A stretch of 64,000 nt of DNA from positions 116,422,480 to 116,486,479 of the forward strand of contig NC_083345.1 in the NCBI RefSeq assembly GCF_019175385.1. Direction: 5' to 3'. The translations under genes were made by a program, and so were the position numbers. The notes under the pieces are model-generated. The model did no database searches, was not told the origin of the DNA, and saw only the letters and a list, made by a program, of their open reading frames with translations. Numbering within the stretch: the first letter of the stretch is position 1; every line of letters starts with the position of its first letter. This stretch comes from Lycium barbarum. Its lineage: Eukaryota; Streptophyta; Magnoliopsida; Solanales; Solanaceae. This document shows, piece after piece, positions 1 to 9,929 of this stretch.

Positions 1-190
1 TATTTATTATATGATCTCCATTTAATATTATTTTTTCTTTTACGACATTAATCTCTTTTCACTTTTATTAGAGTAAGAATAAAAATGAAAAAGTAATTAA
101 ATTCTATCGTATTTTAAAATATAAATGACATGGCGGAATAGCAAATACAATAGTTAAATATCTAGATTAGATCTCAATCTAATATAAGTA

Positions 191-718
191 GGCGTTTGGC
201 CATGAATTTTCAAACCATGGTTTCAAACCAGCGTTTGGACATGAGTTTGAAAGCAAGGTTTGAAACCATGGTTTCAACTTTTTAAAATATAAAATTTAAC
301 CCATAAGTTTATATTTTGTAAAAAAGACCCATAAGTTGGTAGATATTTTTAACAATTACCCCCATCAATCATTTACCAATCTCATTAACTTCCACCAAAT
401 TTTATTTATGTCTACCAACCTTTTAATTTTGTAAAAAAAGACCCACAGTTTAATTTTATTTATTAAACTAAATTTGATCAATTGATGTTGTATTTTTAGA
501 AAGGTCTTCTAGTATTAATTTTGAGCTGGTTGTTATGAATTAGCGTATTAATTTTGTTATGAACTATAACTTGCTCATTTGGTAAGATTGTATAAGAATT
601 GAGAATGTTTTGATAGTTTCGCAACTTGTGGAGTTTTTATGTCTATAAGAGAAAATACTCCTTAAAATATTCAAATTGTATGTCCAAACATGGTTTCAAA
701 CCATGTCCAAACGGGGCC
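191..718. mobile_element. MITE with GGC-CGTTTGG terminal inverted repeats
   Basis: The left end reads GGCGTTTGGCCATG and the reverse complement of the right end reads GGCCCCGTTTGGACATG. Both ends are followed inward by the palindromic motif AAACCATGGTTT, which occurs several times near the termini. No transposase is encoded and the interior is AT-rich. TA lies on both sides but a clear target duplication could not be fixed, so the superfamily is left open. Confidence 0.55.
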
Positions 719-720
719 TA

Positions 721-1115
721 AGAAAAGAAAGAAAATTGTATGATTTGACTACTTAACCTTCTGAAGAAAAGCAATAATATGGGGTCCACGTTTTTTGCTG
801 TATAATGATTTCATTTGCTCCCACTACTGGGTTGATACACATGTGACAATGAATCAACCATTATTAACTTATTGGGGATACTTTGGAAATTACATGAATA
901 TATTTTAATTTTTTAATATGGGGTCCATGTTTTTTTTTATGTATTGCTTGTTATTTTAATATGTGGTCCATTTTTTTTTTTACATGAGTTTGAAAGTGGT
1001 GGGGTTCATTTTTTTTTTTTGTTTTGTACATGAGTTGGAGGACGGACGCCGATCCTCCTCCAAACTCATGTTTCTATAATAGTGAAAATAAACCATATAA
1101 GTTTTACCCCAAGAA
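721..1115. other. AT-rich spacer without a gene
   Basis: No coding potential is seen. A short phrase (GGGGTCCA followed by a run of T) recurs about four times between 780 and 1015, which suggests a decayed repeat. Confidence 0.5.
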
Positions 1116-1371
1116 TGTAGAAACTATACAATCTTGACTTGTTCCATTCATTCACCAAGAGAGAATTATATATAGGATACAATCTTGAACCCTAGTGAAA
1201 CAAGGAAACTAATATCCTAGTGAAACAAGGAAACTAACTAATAGATGGTAATTAGTGAAACAAGGAAACTAACTAATAGATGGTAATTAGTGAAACAAGG
1301 AAACTAACTAATATATGGTAATTATCTCCCTACAAATATGCTACCAAATAATATAAAGATATTATACCGCA
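1116..1371 (-). repeat. 3' LTR of the copia element
   Basis: It begins TGTAGAAACTATAC and ends TTATACCGCA on the plus strand, matching the LTR at 4461-4690. It is longer than its partner because a unit of about 35 bp (AGTGAAACAAGGAAACTAAC then AATAGATGGTAATT) occurs one extra time between about 1230 and 1325. Confidence 0.92.
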
Positions 1372-1387
1372 AAACCCTCCCTCAAGT
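1372..1387 (-). other. Polypurine tract
   Basis: On the minus strand the bases next to the 3' LTR read GAGGGAGGGTTT. This is the usual second-strand priming site and it fixes the orientation of the element. Confidence 0.8.
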
Positions 1388-2107
1388 TGGAGCATGGGAA
1401 TAAAAAATGCCCAACTTGGAAAGCAAGAAGTCAAACTGAGTTTTGCCGAGAGCTTTGGTAAAAATGTCTGCCAATTGTGAAGATGTTGAAACGTGTGACG
1501 GAGAAATCAAACCTTCATTAATTGCATCACGAACAAAGTGACAATCTATCTCAATGTGCTTTGTTCGTTCATGGAAAACCAGATTTTTTGCGATGTGCAA
1601 AGCTGACTGACTATCACAAAACAATTTGATCGCCTTGGGATGTTGTATACCTAAACTCAACAACAGACCTCTCAGCCACTTCAACTCACAAGTGACCGCA
1701 GCCATGGACCTCTATTCAGCCTCTGCAGAAGATCTAGAAACTGTGTGCTGCTTCTTTGTCTTCCAAGAGATGGGAGATTGACCTAGAAATACAAGCCAAC
1801 GACGAGTAAGCGGACAAGATGCCCAATCAGAATCACACTATCCCTGCAAAGTCAACTCACTGTCAGCACGTAACAAAATACCCTGTCCTGGTGTGCCTTT
1901 TAAATAACGGACCACTCGTAAGGCCGCTTCCCAATGTTCAATACAGGGTTCTTGCATGAATTGAGACAAAATATGAACAGAATATGCCAAGTCCGGTCGA
2001 GTGACCCCCAAATAAATCAAACGCCCGACTAATCTACGGTAGACCTCCGGATCCGACAACAAATCTCCATTTGCAAGGCCAAGTTTATGATTTTTCTCAA
2101 TAGGGAA
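1382..2107 (-). pseudogene. Copia RT C-terminal part and RNase H
   Basis: From 2107 down to 1382 one minus-strand frame encodes the end of the copia reverse transcriptase (motifs YRRLVGRLIYL and TRPDLAYSV) and then RNase H (SSAEAE motif, [33 protein letters not shown]). Two in-frame TAG codons, near 1840 and 1715, stand where the family usually has tyrosine. The sequence upstream of about 2107 belongs to the RT start, so the palm with its catalytic aspartates is absent. The reading frame ends next to the polypurine tract, as expected. Confidence 0.88.
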
Positions 2108-3326
2108 CCCACTTGGCGACCGGAGCAAAAATTTCATTGTAGTCAATCCCCGCTTGTTGATGATTTCCCAACACAACCAAGCGCGATTTGAGCCGTTCCA
2201 CATCTCCATTTGACAAAAACTTGGTCTTGTACACCCACTGATTACCAAGTGCTTTCTTACCCGGAGAAAGATGTTTCAAAGTCCATGTACCATTGTGTTC
2301 CAATGCACGTATCTCTTGTTTCATTAAATGTCTCCAATTTTCGTGTTTCATGGCTTCTTTGAAGGTCTTAGGATCCTTACTCGAAATAATAGCTGCAAGA
2401 AACTTACGATAATTTACAGAAAAATTGTCACAATTAATATAGTGTGCCAAAGGATAGGGAGTACCTGAGGATTGATTGTTAACAGGAGTTGTAGGGGACA
2501 GACTATTAGCAAAAACTGAGTGTGTCACATAATCACGAAGCACAACAGAGGAAAATTTCTCCCGAAAACCACGCCCCAAGCCACTTTCCACATTCGTGAC
2601 TGGGGTATGATGTTGCTGCCCCCCCTCGCTGCCAGCGGGCGCTGGGTTCCCAGCAGGCTGTGCAGTGGCTGTTGGCAGCCGCTCAGCCTCGCTGCCAGCT
2701 GGCGCTGGGTTCCCAGCGGGCTGGACAGTGGCCGCTGGCTGCAGCTCGGTCTGGCTGCCAGCAGGCGCTGGTTGGGCAGTGGTTTGCGGCTGCTGCTCGG
2801 CAGCCTCCGAACTATCAACTTTGCCCCCTAATTCATCCCCGTACACCATAAAATTACGATAAATTTCAGCACCCTCATAAAAAAAACGAAACGAAATATT
2901 AACATCTTCTGGACAAGCAAAAGGAAACACATCCTCCACAAACTTTACATCACGAGAGACAAAAAATTCCTTCGTATCAAGATCAAACAACCGCCACCCC
3001 TTCTTACCAAATGGATATCCCACAAACAAACACTTTCTGCTCCGACTAGCAAATTTGTCAGCCTGAGTTTTTTGATTATGAGCAAAGCACAAACACCCAA
3101 AAGTACGAATAGCATAAAAAAAAGGAGGTTTATTGAATAAAATTTCAAAAGGTGTTTTATTTTCCAATTTGGGTGTGGGGGTACGATTTATGAGATGAGA
3201 TGCAGCAAAAACACATTCACCCCAGAAAAAAATAGGCAAATTGGCCTGAAATCTGAGAGCCCTCGCAACATTCAACACATGTTTATGCTTCCTCTCTACC
3301 ATCCCATTCTGTTGCGGAGTACCCAC
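2097..3326 (-). pseudogene. Copia integrase C-terminal half and RT N-terminal part
   Basis: This 409-codon open frame begins with the integrase motif GTPQQNGMVERKH, which carries the catalytic glutamate. It continues through the integrase C-terminal region (CLFVGYPFGKKGWRLFDLDT). A proline/alanine/glutamine-rich linker follows, with a repeated AQPAGNPAPAGSE-type unit. The first RT motifs come next (WRHLMKQEIRALEHNGTW, NQWVYKTKF). It stops just after the IFAPVAK motif, at the internal deletion. It is frameshifted relative to the upstream frame at 3283-4413. Confidence 0.88.
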
Positions 3327-4413
3327 AAGAGGTTTGAAACAAAATACCAGTGGCGGAAAAATAATCGATCAAACAATTAAATTCTGTACCATTATCACTT
3401 TGTACAACTTTAATTGTTTGATTAAATTGTCGATCAACCATAGCAACAAAAGCCATAAACATCGGAAACACTTCTGTTTTATCAACCAACAAGTAAATCC
3501 AAATAGCTCGGGAAAAATCATCAACAATTGTTAAAACATAACGAGTTCCACACGATGAAACATGGCGATATGGGCCCCACAAATCACAATGTATTTTCTC
3601 AAATATTCTAGATGCATTATTATCACTTAAAGGAAATTTGTCTCTAGGATGCTTAGCACGTAAACACACTTCACAATCCTTTGCTAAACTACTCTTATCA
3701 CTACTGACATGAGGAAGCAACTTAACTACTCTCTCGGAAGGATGCCCTAATCGTCGATGCCACAATTCCAATGCGGACGTTGCCACGACAGTAGACACAT
3801 GTTGCACCACGTCCGGTTTGCTAAAATAGTATAGTCCGTCCGGTTTGCTAAAATAGTATAGTCCGTCCCTCCTAACTCCCGTTCCAATCAGCTCCTTCAG
3901 TGGGTCATGAATAGCACACATATAAGAATTAAAAGAGACAATAGTATGTAAATTATCAGTAAGTTGGGGGACGGAGAGTAAGTTGCAACGTAAATAAGGC
4001 ACATAAAGGACATGATGTAAGGTGATTTTATCTGACAGTCGAACAGAACCTTCCAAAGAAGCAAACACCTTTTCACCATTTGGCAAGCCAATAGGACAAT
4101 CAACAGTATGGACATCAAACAACCAAGATTTCTCACCGGTAACATGATGAGTAGCACCAGTGTCAATAATCCAAGAAAAAACATCAAACTTACCATTCAA
4201 GCGATTTTCGGGAATTGTAGCATTACCAAAAAATCCCGTAATAGCCTTCCATTGATCGGATGTAAAGTGCTGATCGACGGCAGCGTTATTTGATGCACCC
4301 TTGAAACGAGTAGGCGTGATATAGTCCCCGGGTCGGTCTTGAGGACCGAGAAAATAGAGAGAATTAGACTTAATTTTGGGTGGTGGTGGAGGAGGTACGG
4401 CGTCACCGACCAT
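3283..4413 (-). pseudogene. Copia gag N-terminus fused to protease and integrase core
   Basis: Residues 1-45 resemble the start of copia gag (FLGPQDRPGDYITPTRFKG). The frame then jumps directly to the linker before the protease, which has the active-site motif WIIDTGATHH near residue 82. The GAG-pre-integrase zinc region (LWHRRLGHPS, CEVCLRAKH) and the integrase core (HCDLWGPY, VVQSDNGTEF) follow. The gag body of some 200 residues or more is gone. A 27-bp tandem duplication repeats GLYYFSKPD. The start lies about 35 bp downstream of the primer site. The frame is lost near 3310, just before the integrase glutamate. Confidence 0.9.
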
Positions 4414-4448
4414 GGAAATTTACGATGAAGAGAAGAAAAAAAATGTGT

Positions 4449-4460
4449 GGCCTGATACCA
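4449..4460 (-). other. Primer binding site, initiator methionine tRNA type
   Basis: The minus strand next to the 5' LTR reads TGGTATCAGGCC. This is the usual copia primer site complementary to initiator tRNA-Met, with only its last bases changed. Confidence 0.85.
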
Positions 4461-4690
4461 TGTAGAAACTATACAATCTTGACTTGTTCCATTCATTCAC
4501 CAAGAGAGAATATATATAGGATATAATCTTGAACCCTAGTGAAACAAGGAAACTAAGATCCTAGTGAAACAAGGAAACTAACTAATATATGGTAATTAGT
4601 GAAACAAGGAAACTAACTAATATATGATAATTATCTCTCTACAAATATGCTACCAAATAATATTAAATAATATAAAGATATTATACCGCA
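4461..4690 (-). repeat. 5' LTR of the copia element
   Basis: It runs from TGTAGAAACTATAC to TTATACCGCA and matches 1116-1371 closely, apart from fewer copies of the internal 35-bp unit and scattered changes. Confidence 0.92.
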
Positions 4691-4762
4691 ATAAAGAGGC
4701 ATCTAACCAAGAGTTTTAACTTCTTTTCTGATCACTGAATCAGACTTAAAGATTATGGTTAT

Positions 4763-4875
4763 GAAATGACAGTGAACATACTAATTTCAGGCTCACAGGG
4801 TTACGAAATGACAGTGAACATACTAATTTCAGCTCCACATGGTAATGAAATGACAGTGAACATACTAATTTCACG
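4763..4875. repeat. 42-bp tandem repeat, three copies
   Basis: The phrase GAAATGACAGTGAACATACT recurs at 4763, 4805 and 4847, a 42-bp period. The sequence between phrases is more variable. No gene is associated with it. Confidence 0.85.
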
Positions 4876-4885
4876 TTCACACTTT

Positions 4886-6030
4886 TCGTATTTCTATAGC
4901 TTTTTTGTTTAAATAAAGGCAATGTCCACACCAGCTTGTGCAGCTAAAGTATTCCAGCTTGTACATGCTACCTCCCACAAATATAGGTACTAAGTAGCTT
5001 TGTCTACCAAAGCTGATAGAAACTAAGCGTCCACCAAAACAGACGAGGGATCAGGTATCTTATCTGTTCCCTCAAGCTAAAACAGAAAGTAAACAAGACA
5101 CAATGTTTACGTGGAAAACTCCTTGCTCAAGGGATTAAAAGCCACGACCTATCCTGATAAGATTTCCAACTTCACTAACTGAGTAATGTCTTTTAGATTA
5201 CAAGTCTTTTGCAACCAAGGAATTAGCCTACTAATCTCTCTCCTTACAATACCTATTGCAAGCACTTACTTGACTAACTCTAGCCAAGAACCAAACTAAT
5301 TCAACTACCTCTAGCTGAACTTCAACTCACCATAACTAACTATAGTTAAGTGTCAACACGAAAAACTTAATAAACCAAACACCTAAAAAAGCCCTTCTTA
5401 AAAGAAGTGTAGGTTTACAATATATAGACCAAAAGATAAAAACTAAAATAACCTAAGACTTCTTCAGTATTAGGATCTAGTCCTTGGAGTTATTTAGTCT
5501 TGATCTTTAGAGCTCTGAGAAGGCAGTGGTGGCTACTCTTTTAAACAATGAGAATAATATGCTTTGAGTTGCTAGGTCAAACAAATGCCAACATGTTGTT
5601 TATATAGGGGGCCGAGTAAGGAGCATGTGAGACGCGTGTGATATAGATATAGACATTGCAATGATCCGTCTGTCCTGCTGTGGCTCTGCAAGTCAGAACA
5701 GTGCCACAGCTTTACAGCTGTCCCAGTCGTACAGTGCCCAGGAGACCTGGTCCCTGATACGTATGTCAATCATCAAAACTCATAACTCATCAAAAGCTTA
5801 GCTAGATAGGAGACATTGAGTATTTCAATAATAGGGTAATTCCGTGAATGCTACCCTTGAGTTTCGATACTTCTGAAAATCAAAATGATTCATATTCTTG
5901 AATAGTACTTCAAATATATTTAGTATATTTGCTTCATTCAAGCTAGCCAAGCAAAAACATAAGGGAATAATGACTGAATATCACAAGAACATACCATGCA
6001 TGCATTTGATAAAGTAGTCCATTTCCGAGG
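4886..6030. other. Unassigned sequence, no gene recognised
   Basis: No long frame or known motif is seen. The stretch near 5100-5170 (TTTACGTGGAAAACTCC, CTTGCTCAAGGGATTAAAAG) has the look of a dispersed repeat, but I cannot place it in a family. Confidence 0.4.
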
Positions 6031-6146
6031 AAATAGTCAAAATACCTTCTTTTATAAAGAGCCTACACTTCTATGATCTACTGGAGAAGGCTAAACTTCT
6101 TGTCACTACTTTTGCTGTAAAATGGATCTGTCCTTGAGCTGAGTAG

Positions 6147-6407
6147 ATGAAGTTGAACTCAGATGGAGGTGGCATAATTAAAAATGCACAAGGTAATATG
6201 ATTAGTGCATATGCTATTAATCTTGGGCAGATAACTAACAACCTCTCAAAGGCTATTGCTCTTTTGACTGGACTAAATTGGTGTAGAAAAAATAATTTAA
6301 GGAAATTAGATATAGAGTGACTCTGTTATGCTAATCAACTGGATCAATAATGTGAATTCTATTCCTTGGGCCCTTCATTCAGTTGTGCTTGATATTAGAA
6401 ATGCGTT
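6147..6407 (+). pseudogene. RNase H-like (RVT_3 type) fragment in block X copy 1
   Basis: The frame beginning ATGAAGTTGAACTCAGATGG encodes the start of a plant-type RNase H domain (LNSDG, GGIIKNAQGN, LLTGLNWCRKN). Compared with the copy at 34278 it lacks 33 bp after the LNSDG motif and has a frame-breaking change that puts a stop after LRKLDIE. Only the N-terminal half of the fold is present. It is a dead fragment, probably of LINE origin. Confidence 0.75.
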
Positions 6408-6417
6408 GAATTCCATC

Positions 6418-6946
6418 ATTTTTTTGTGGGGAGTGCCCTTCAAATGCACTGGTCTTTAATTTTTCCCCTCAAATTGTTGGTCTTTAATTTTTGCCCTTCG
6501 CCTAAAACTCTTAGGTTCCGGGTTCGAATCCCCGCTCAATAAAAAATTTAAAAATAATTCGCCAGCGAAACTCTGCCTTAAGGCAGAATTTTAAGGCAGA
6601 ATTCTGCATGAAGCTCAAAACTCTGCCTTAAGGTAGAGTTTGCTAAGGAATAGTTTACCCGCATAACTTTACCATAAGGCATAGTTTGCAGACAAACTCT
6701 GCCCCATCAGGCATAATTTGCTTGAAAACTCTGCCTTATGGTAGAGTTTTGCATGCAAACTATGCCTGATGGGGCAGAGTTTGTAGGCAACCTCTGCCTA
6801 GCAATTTTTTTAAAAATTTTCTCCTAAGTAGAGGTTTGAACCCGGAATTCTGAGGTTTTAGGCGAAGAACAAAAGTTAAATACTTTCATTTTGATGGACA
6901 AAAATTAAAAATCACCCCAAAATAAGAGCATTACTGCGAATTGCCC
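6418..6946. mobile_element. Foldback element with 10-bp target duplication, Mutator-like candidate
   Basis: Exact 10-bp direct repeats GAATTCCATC flank it at 6408-6417 and 6947-6956, and the paralogous block at about 34575 has a single copy of that site. The two arms are long imperfect inverted repeats; CTTCGCCTAAAACTCTTAGG on the left matches the reverse complement of the right arm. The interior is built of alternating CTCTGCCTTAAGGCAGA-type palindromes. A 9-11 bp duplication is typical of Mutator-like elements, but the outermost bases are not well matched, so the superfamily is tentative. Confidence 0.75.
6521..6531 (+). promoter_or_regulatory. tRNA-like B-box sequence in the foldback arm
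   Basis: GGTTCGAATCC matches the RNA polymerase III B-box consensus (GGTTCGANTCC). The mirrored position in the right arm has the degraded form GGTTCAAACC. No tRNA or A box is recognisable around it, so its activity is doubtful. Confidence 0.35.
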
Positions 6947-7212
6947 GAATTCCATCGAACATATCAGACTGCCTCAAATGTATTCAACATAGATATACAA
7001 TTACGAAGATTGTATCTTTTTTATGTCCCATAATCAGGCTACCGTTAACATGGGAAGCAATGTATAGGTTAACTTCTCCCCTCTTCGTAGAACATATTTT
7101 TGTGATCTTAACTGCTAACATACTTCCTTGGCAAGGTTGGAGCCTGCTTCACCTGCTGTAGGCTTGGGATTTTGGGCAACTGAAATTCCTTTCCTTCTTC
7201 ATATGCTCTTTG

Positions 7213-7458
7213 TGTCTCAATTTATGTGATACAGTTCAAATTTTAAGAGTCAAACAAAAATTTTTTTGACCCTAATTTATTTGTATGTCTTTTAAATATT
7301 GTAAATTGTTAAATATTGTTACTTATTAGTACTTTTCATGTAGTATCTAAATGTGTAAATTATTTTTTTAAAAACTTAAAGATTGTACATCCGAATTCAC
7401 GATTAAAATAAAGATGTTTGATTCTCGAAATTTGAATTGTATCATATAAGTTGAGACA
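7213..7458. mobile_element. MITE with TGTCTCAA termini
   Basis: The left end TGTCTCAATTTATGTGATAC and the reverse complement of the right end (TGTCTCAACTTATATGATAC) match over about 35 bp. The paralogous block near 33735 lacks the insertion. No coding sequence is present. This terminus type is common among mariner-like MITEs of dicots. Confidence 0.75.
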
Positions 7459-7544
7459 GACAAACTATATAACATGTCCTTGCTTACTGAGCACAATGGA
7501 GAAGATTGTTTTTTTTTAAAAAAAAATCAGGCCACATAGTATCA

Positions 7545-8044
7545 TGTGTAGTGATATTTTAAAGAATTTGTGATATTTTTTAAATAATTATTGACACATG
7601 GCAAAAGTGGCCAAGTGTCTTAAACGTTTAAAGTGGTGTAGACAATTGTCCATGACACTTGTCATGTGCAAATTATACACATGTGCCTATAAATAGGTAT
7701 ACTCCCTCCTTCAGAATGTGCAATCAAAAAATGTTATTGCTCCCTCTCCTATTTACACGGATTCCCTCTCTCTCATTTGTTTTCTATTAATTCTTTTTAA
7801 TGTCCTTTTGTGGTCATTTATTTTTCATCTTCTAAAATTTGCTGGTGTTATTTTAATTTTACTGATTCCTGTATCCTTTAATTATAATTAGAGAAGGGCT
7901 TATTTAATCGTGGAGAAACATTTCACATTGTTGAAATAGTTTCTTAAGGCAGTGCCTGCACGACTCAAGTCATATTTACTAAATATATTATCGTAGTAAT
8001 ATTTATTTTTCAAGTGTTGTTATATTACTTTGCTAAATATATAA

Positions 8045-8079
<35 letters not shown>

Positions 8080-8106
8080 CTGGTTTATTTTGTGGTTTTC
8101 CCAACA
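7545..8106 (+). repeat. 5' LTR of a Tork-like copia element (boundaries approximate)
   Basis: The stretch has a promoter-like TATA box (CCTATAAATAGG at about 7686), a pyrimidine-rich leader, a TTA microsatellite (8049-8079) and an end reading GGTTTTCCCAACA, a usual copia LTR end. The next bases no longer match a methionine primer site. The start is placed where similarity to block X stops. No second LTR exists in the window, so the ends rest on motifs only. Confidence 0.6.
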
Positions 8107-9003
8107 ATCTAAGAAACTATGGCTAATAATATTTACTTATGAAATTAGTGATAATACTGACATGAGTGTTGTCATGGCTGCTCCCGTTCCCGTCATCTTG
8201 CCAGATGTCCATGGTGATGCAGATGCATTAATATGTCCACAATTTAGCCAAATGATGATGCCAAAATTCAAGTACGTAAATGGACATGGTTACAAGCCTA
8301 AAGCCAATAATAAAACCTTTATGAAAAATACACCTCAATGCAAGAGATTTTTTGTGAGAAATGACAATCCCGTTAAGTCAAAAATAAATTTGACTGAAGC
8401 GGATGATATAATTATTGCGGTCATTTCAGAAATAAATATTGAGGCCAATGTGAGAAACTGGGTGATAGACTCTGGTGCTGCTAGGCACATTTGTGTAAAT
8501 AAAAATAATTTTGTGTCATACACCCAAGTTGAGGAAGGAGAAGAAATTGTTGATCTTAGTGACTCAAGGACGACTCAAGTTCTTGGGAAAGGAAAAGTTC
8601 TTCTTAAACTCACAGCTGGTAAAATTCTAACATTGAGTGATGTGTTGCATGTTCCTAATATCTGAACTAATTTGATTTCTGTGGTATTATTAGGAAAGTT
8701 GGGGTGCAGGTTTCTTTTGAAGAAAATGAGGTTGCGTTGACCAAAAATAATATTTTGGTGGGCAAAGGATCTTGTAATCGTGGTCTATTTGTGCTTAATG
8801 TTTCTAATGATATCTGTGAAAATGCATTTACTTTTACTTATATGGTTGAGTCTATTTCTTTGTGGCATGCTAGATTAGGACATGTTAATACCGCATATAT
8901 AAAGAAAATGCAATCACTAAGTTTAATATCTGGTTTAGACTCAAATAATTTCGACAAATGTGAAATATGTGTTGAAGCTAAAATTAGTCTTGTTTTTCAG
9001 TAA
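8090..9003 (+). pseudogene. Copia gag remnant, protease and GAG-pre-integrase
   Basis: The first frame (8090-8665) has a short gag tail and then the protease motif NWVIDSGAARHIC near residue 122. It ends at a TGA after DVLHVPNI. A second frame (8704-9003) continues the same protein (VGVQVSFEENEVALTKNN) and carries the zinc-binding SLWHARLGHVN and CEICVEAK motifs. A frameshift near 8700 separates them. Most of gag is missing, since only about 100 codons separate the LTR from the protease. The initial codons of the first frame lie in or next to the LTR and are unlikely to be the natural start. Confidence 0.82.
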
Positions 9004-9009
9004 ATAGAT

Positions 9010-9818
9010 AAACTGAATTATTATCTTTGATTCACACTGATTTAGGTGATTTAAAGCTAGCATACTATGACTAGAGGTGGTAAAAGATATTATGTGACTT
9101 TCATTGATGATTTTTTTCTAGATTTACAAAGTTGTACTTGCTTAGAAATAAAGATGATGCTTTTAATGTTTTATTTCTTATAAGACTGAAGTTGAAAATC
9201 AACTTAGTAGAAAAATCAAGAGAATTAGATCTGACAGAGGTGGAGAATATTTATTTTTAAATATGTTTTTTGAAAGTGAAGGTATTATTCATGAAATAAC
9301 TCCGTCTTATTCACCTGAGTCTAATGGAGTAGCTGAAAGGAAAAATAGATCATTGAAGGAAATGATGAATTCCATGTTAGTCAGTTCTAATGCATCTGAT
9401 AATTTGTGGGCTGAAGCTATTTTATCTGCATGTCATTTACAAAATAGAATTCCTCATAAAAGAACTAGCAAAACTCCTTATGAATTGTGGAAAAGTTATA
9501 AACCTAATTTGAATTATTTAAAAGTGTGTGGGGTGTCTTGCTAAAGTTCTTTTGCCTGAATCTAAAAAGAGTAAAATAGGTTCTAAAACTGCTGATTGCA
9601 TGCTCATTGGATATGCTGAACATAGTGCTGCATACCGATTTCTTGTTTTGAAAAGTGATGTGCTTGATTGCAATACTATAATTGAGACAAAAAATGCTGA
9701 ATTTTTTGAACATATTTTTTCACTGTCTGATAAAATTTCTCATGCACCTATTGAAAGAAATAATGAAATTACTCCTAATGAGGAACTGAGAAGGAGTAAA
9801 AGGCCTAGAAAGGAATAA
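9010..9818 (+). pseudogene. Copia integrase, multiply broken
   Basis: The integrase core starts around 9030 in several short frames (TLI motif, GGKRYYVTFIDDF near 9080). At 9263-9544 it has the segment with YSPESNGVAERKNRSLKE, which carries the catalytic glutamate, and SKTPYELW. A frame change at about 9530 leads into the integrase C-terminal region (LLPESKKSKIGSKTADCMLIG, and later RRSKRPRKE), which ends at 9818. It cannot yield one protein as it stands. Confidence 0.82.
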
Positions 9819-9929
9819 TTTTCTTATGGAAATGATTTTCAAACTTTTCTTGTCGATAATGAACCATCAAATTATTTTGAAGCTATATCTTCTTCTGATG
9901 CTAAATTTTGAAAAGAGGCAATTAAAATG

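Larger units (their letters stand above)
1116..4690 (-). mobile_element. Ty1-copia retrotransposon, internally deleted, minus strand
   Basis: The element has two LTRs (1116-1371 and 4461-4690), each with TG...CA ends on the coding strand. A primer site lies inside the right LTR and a polypurine tract inside the left one, so the coding strand is minus. Domain order protease, integrase, RT and RNase H identifies Ty1-copia. It is about 3.6 kb where full copia elements are usually near 5 kb. The gag core and the RT palm including the YVDD region are missing. The flanking 5-mers (AAGAA and ATAAA) do not match, so no target duplication is seen. It is non-autonomous as it stands. Confidence 0.93.
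6031..7544 (+). repeat. Block X, copy 1 (dispersed RNase H-bearing repeat)
   Basis: The sequence starting AAATAGTCAAAATACC and ending near AGGCCACATAGTATCA is repeated at 34162-34857 and, without its first part, at 32989-33855. This copy carries an RNase H-like fragment and then a noncoding part with landmark CTACCGTTAACATGGGAAGC. It is interrupted by a foldback element (6418-6946) and a MITE (7213-7458), and it is cut off by a copia LTR. It may be the 3' part of a LINE, judged from the RNase H, but this is inference. Confidence 0.8.

Noticed and set aside
6505..6545. Possible tRNA gene because of GGTTCGAATCC
   Set aside because: No acceptor stem, D arm or anticodon arm can be drawn around it; it sits in an inverted-repeat arm.
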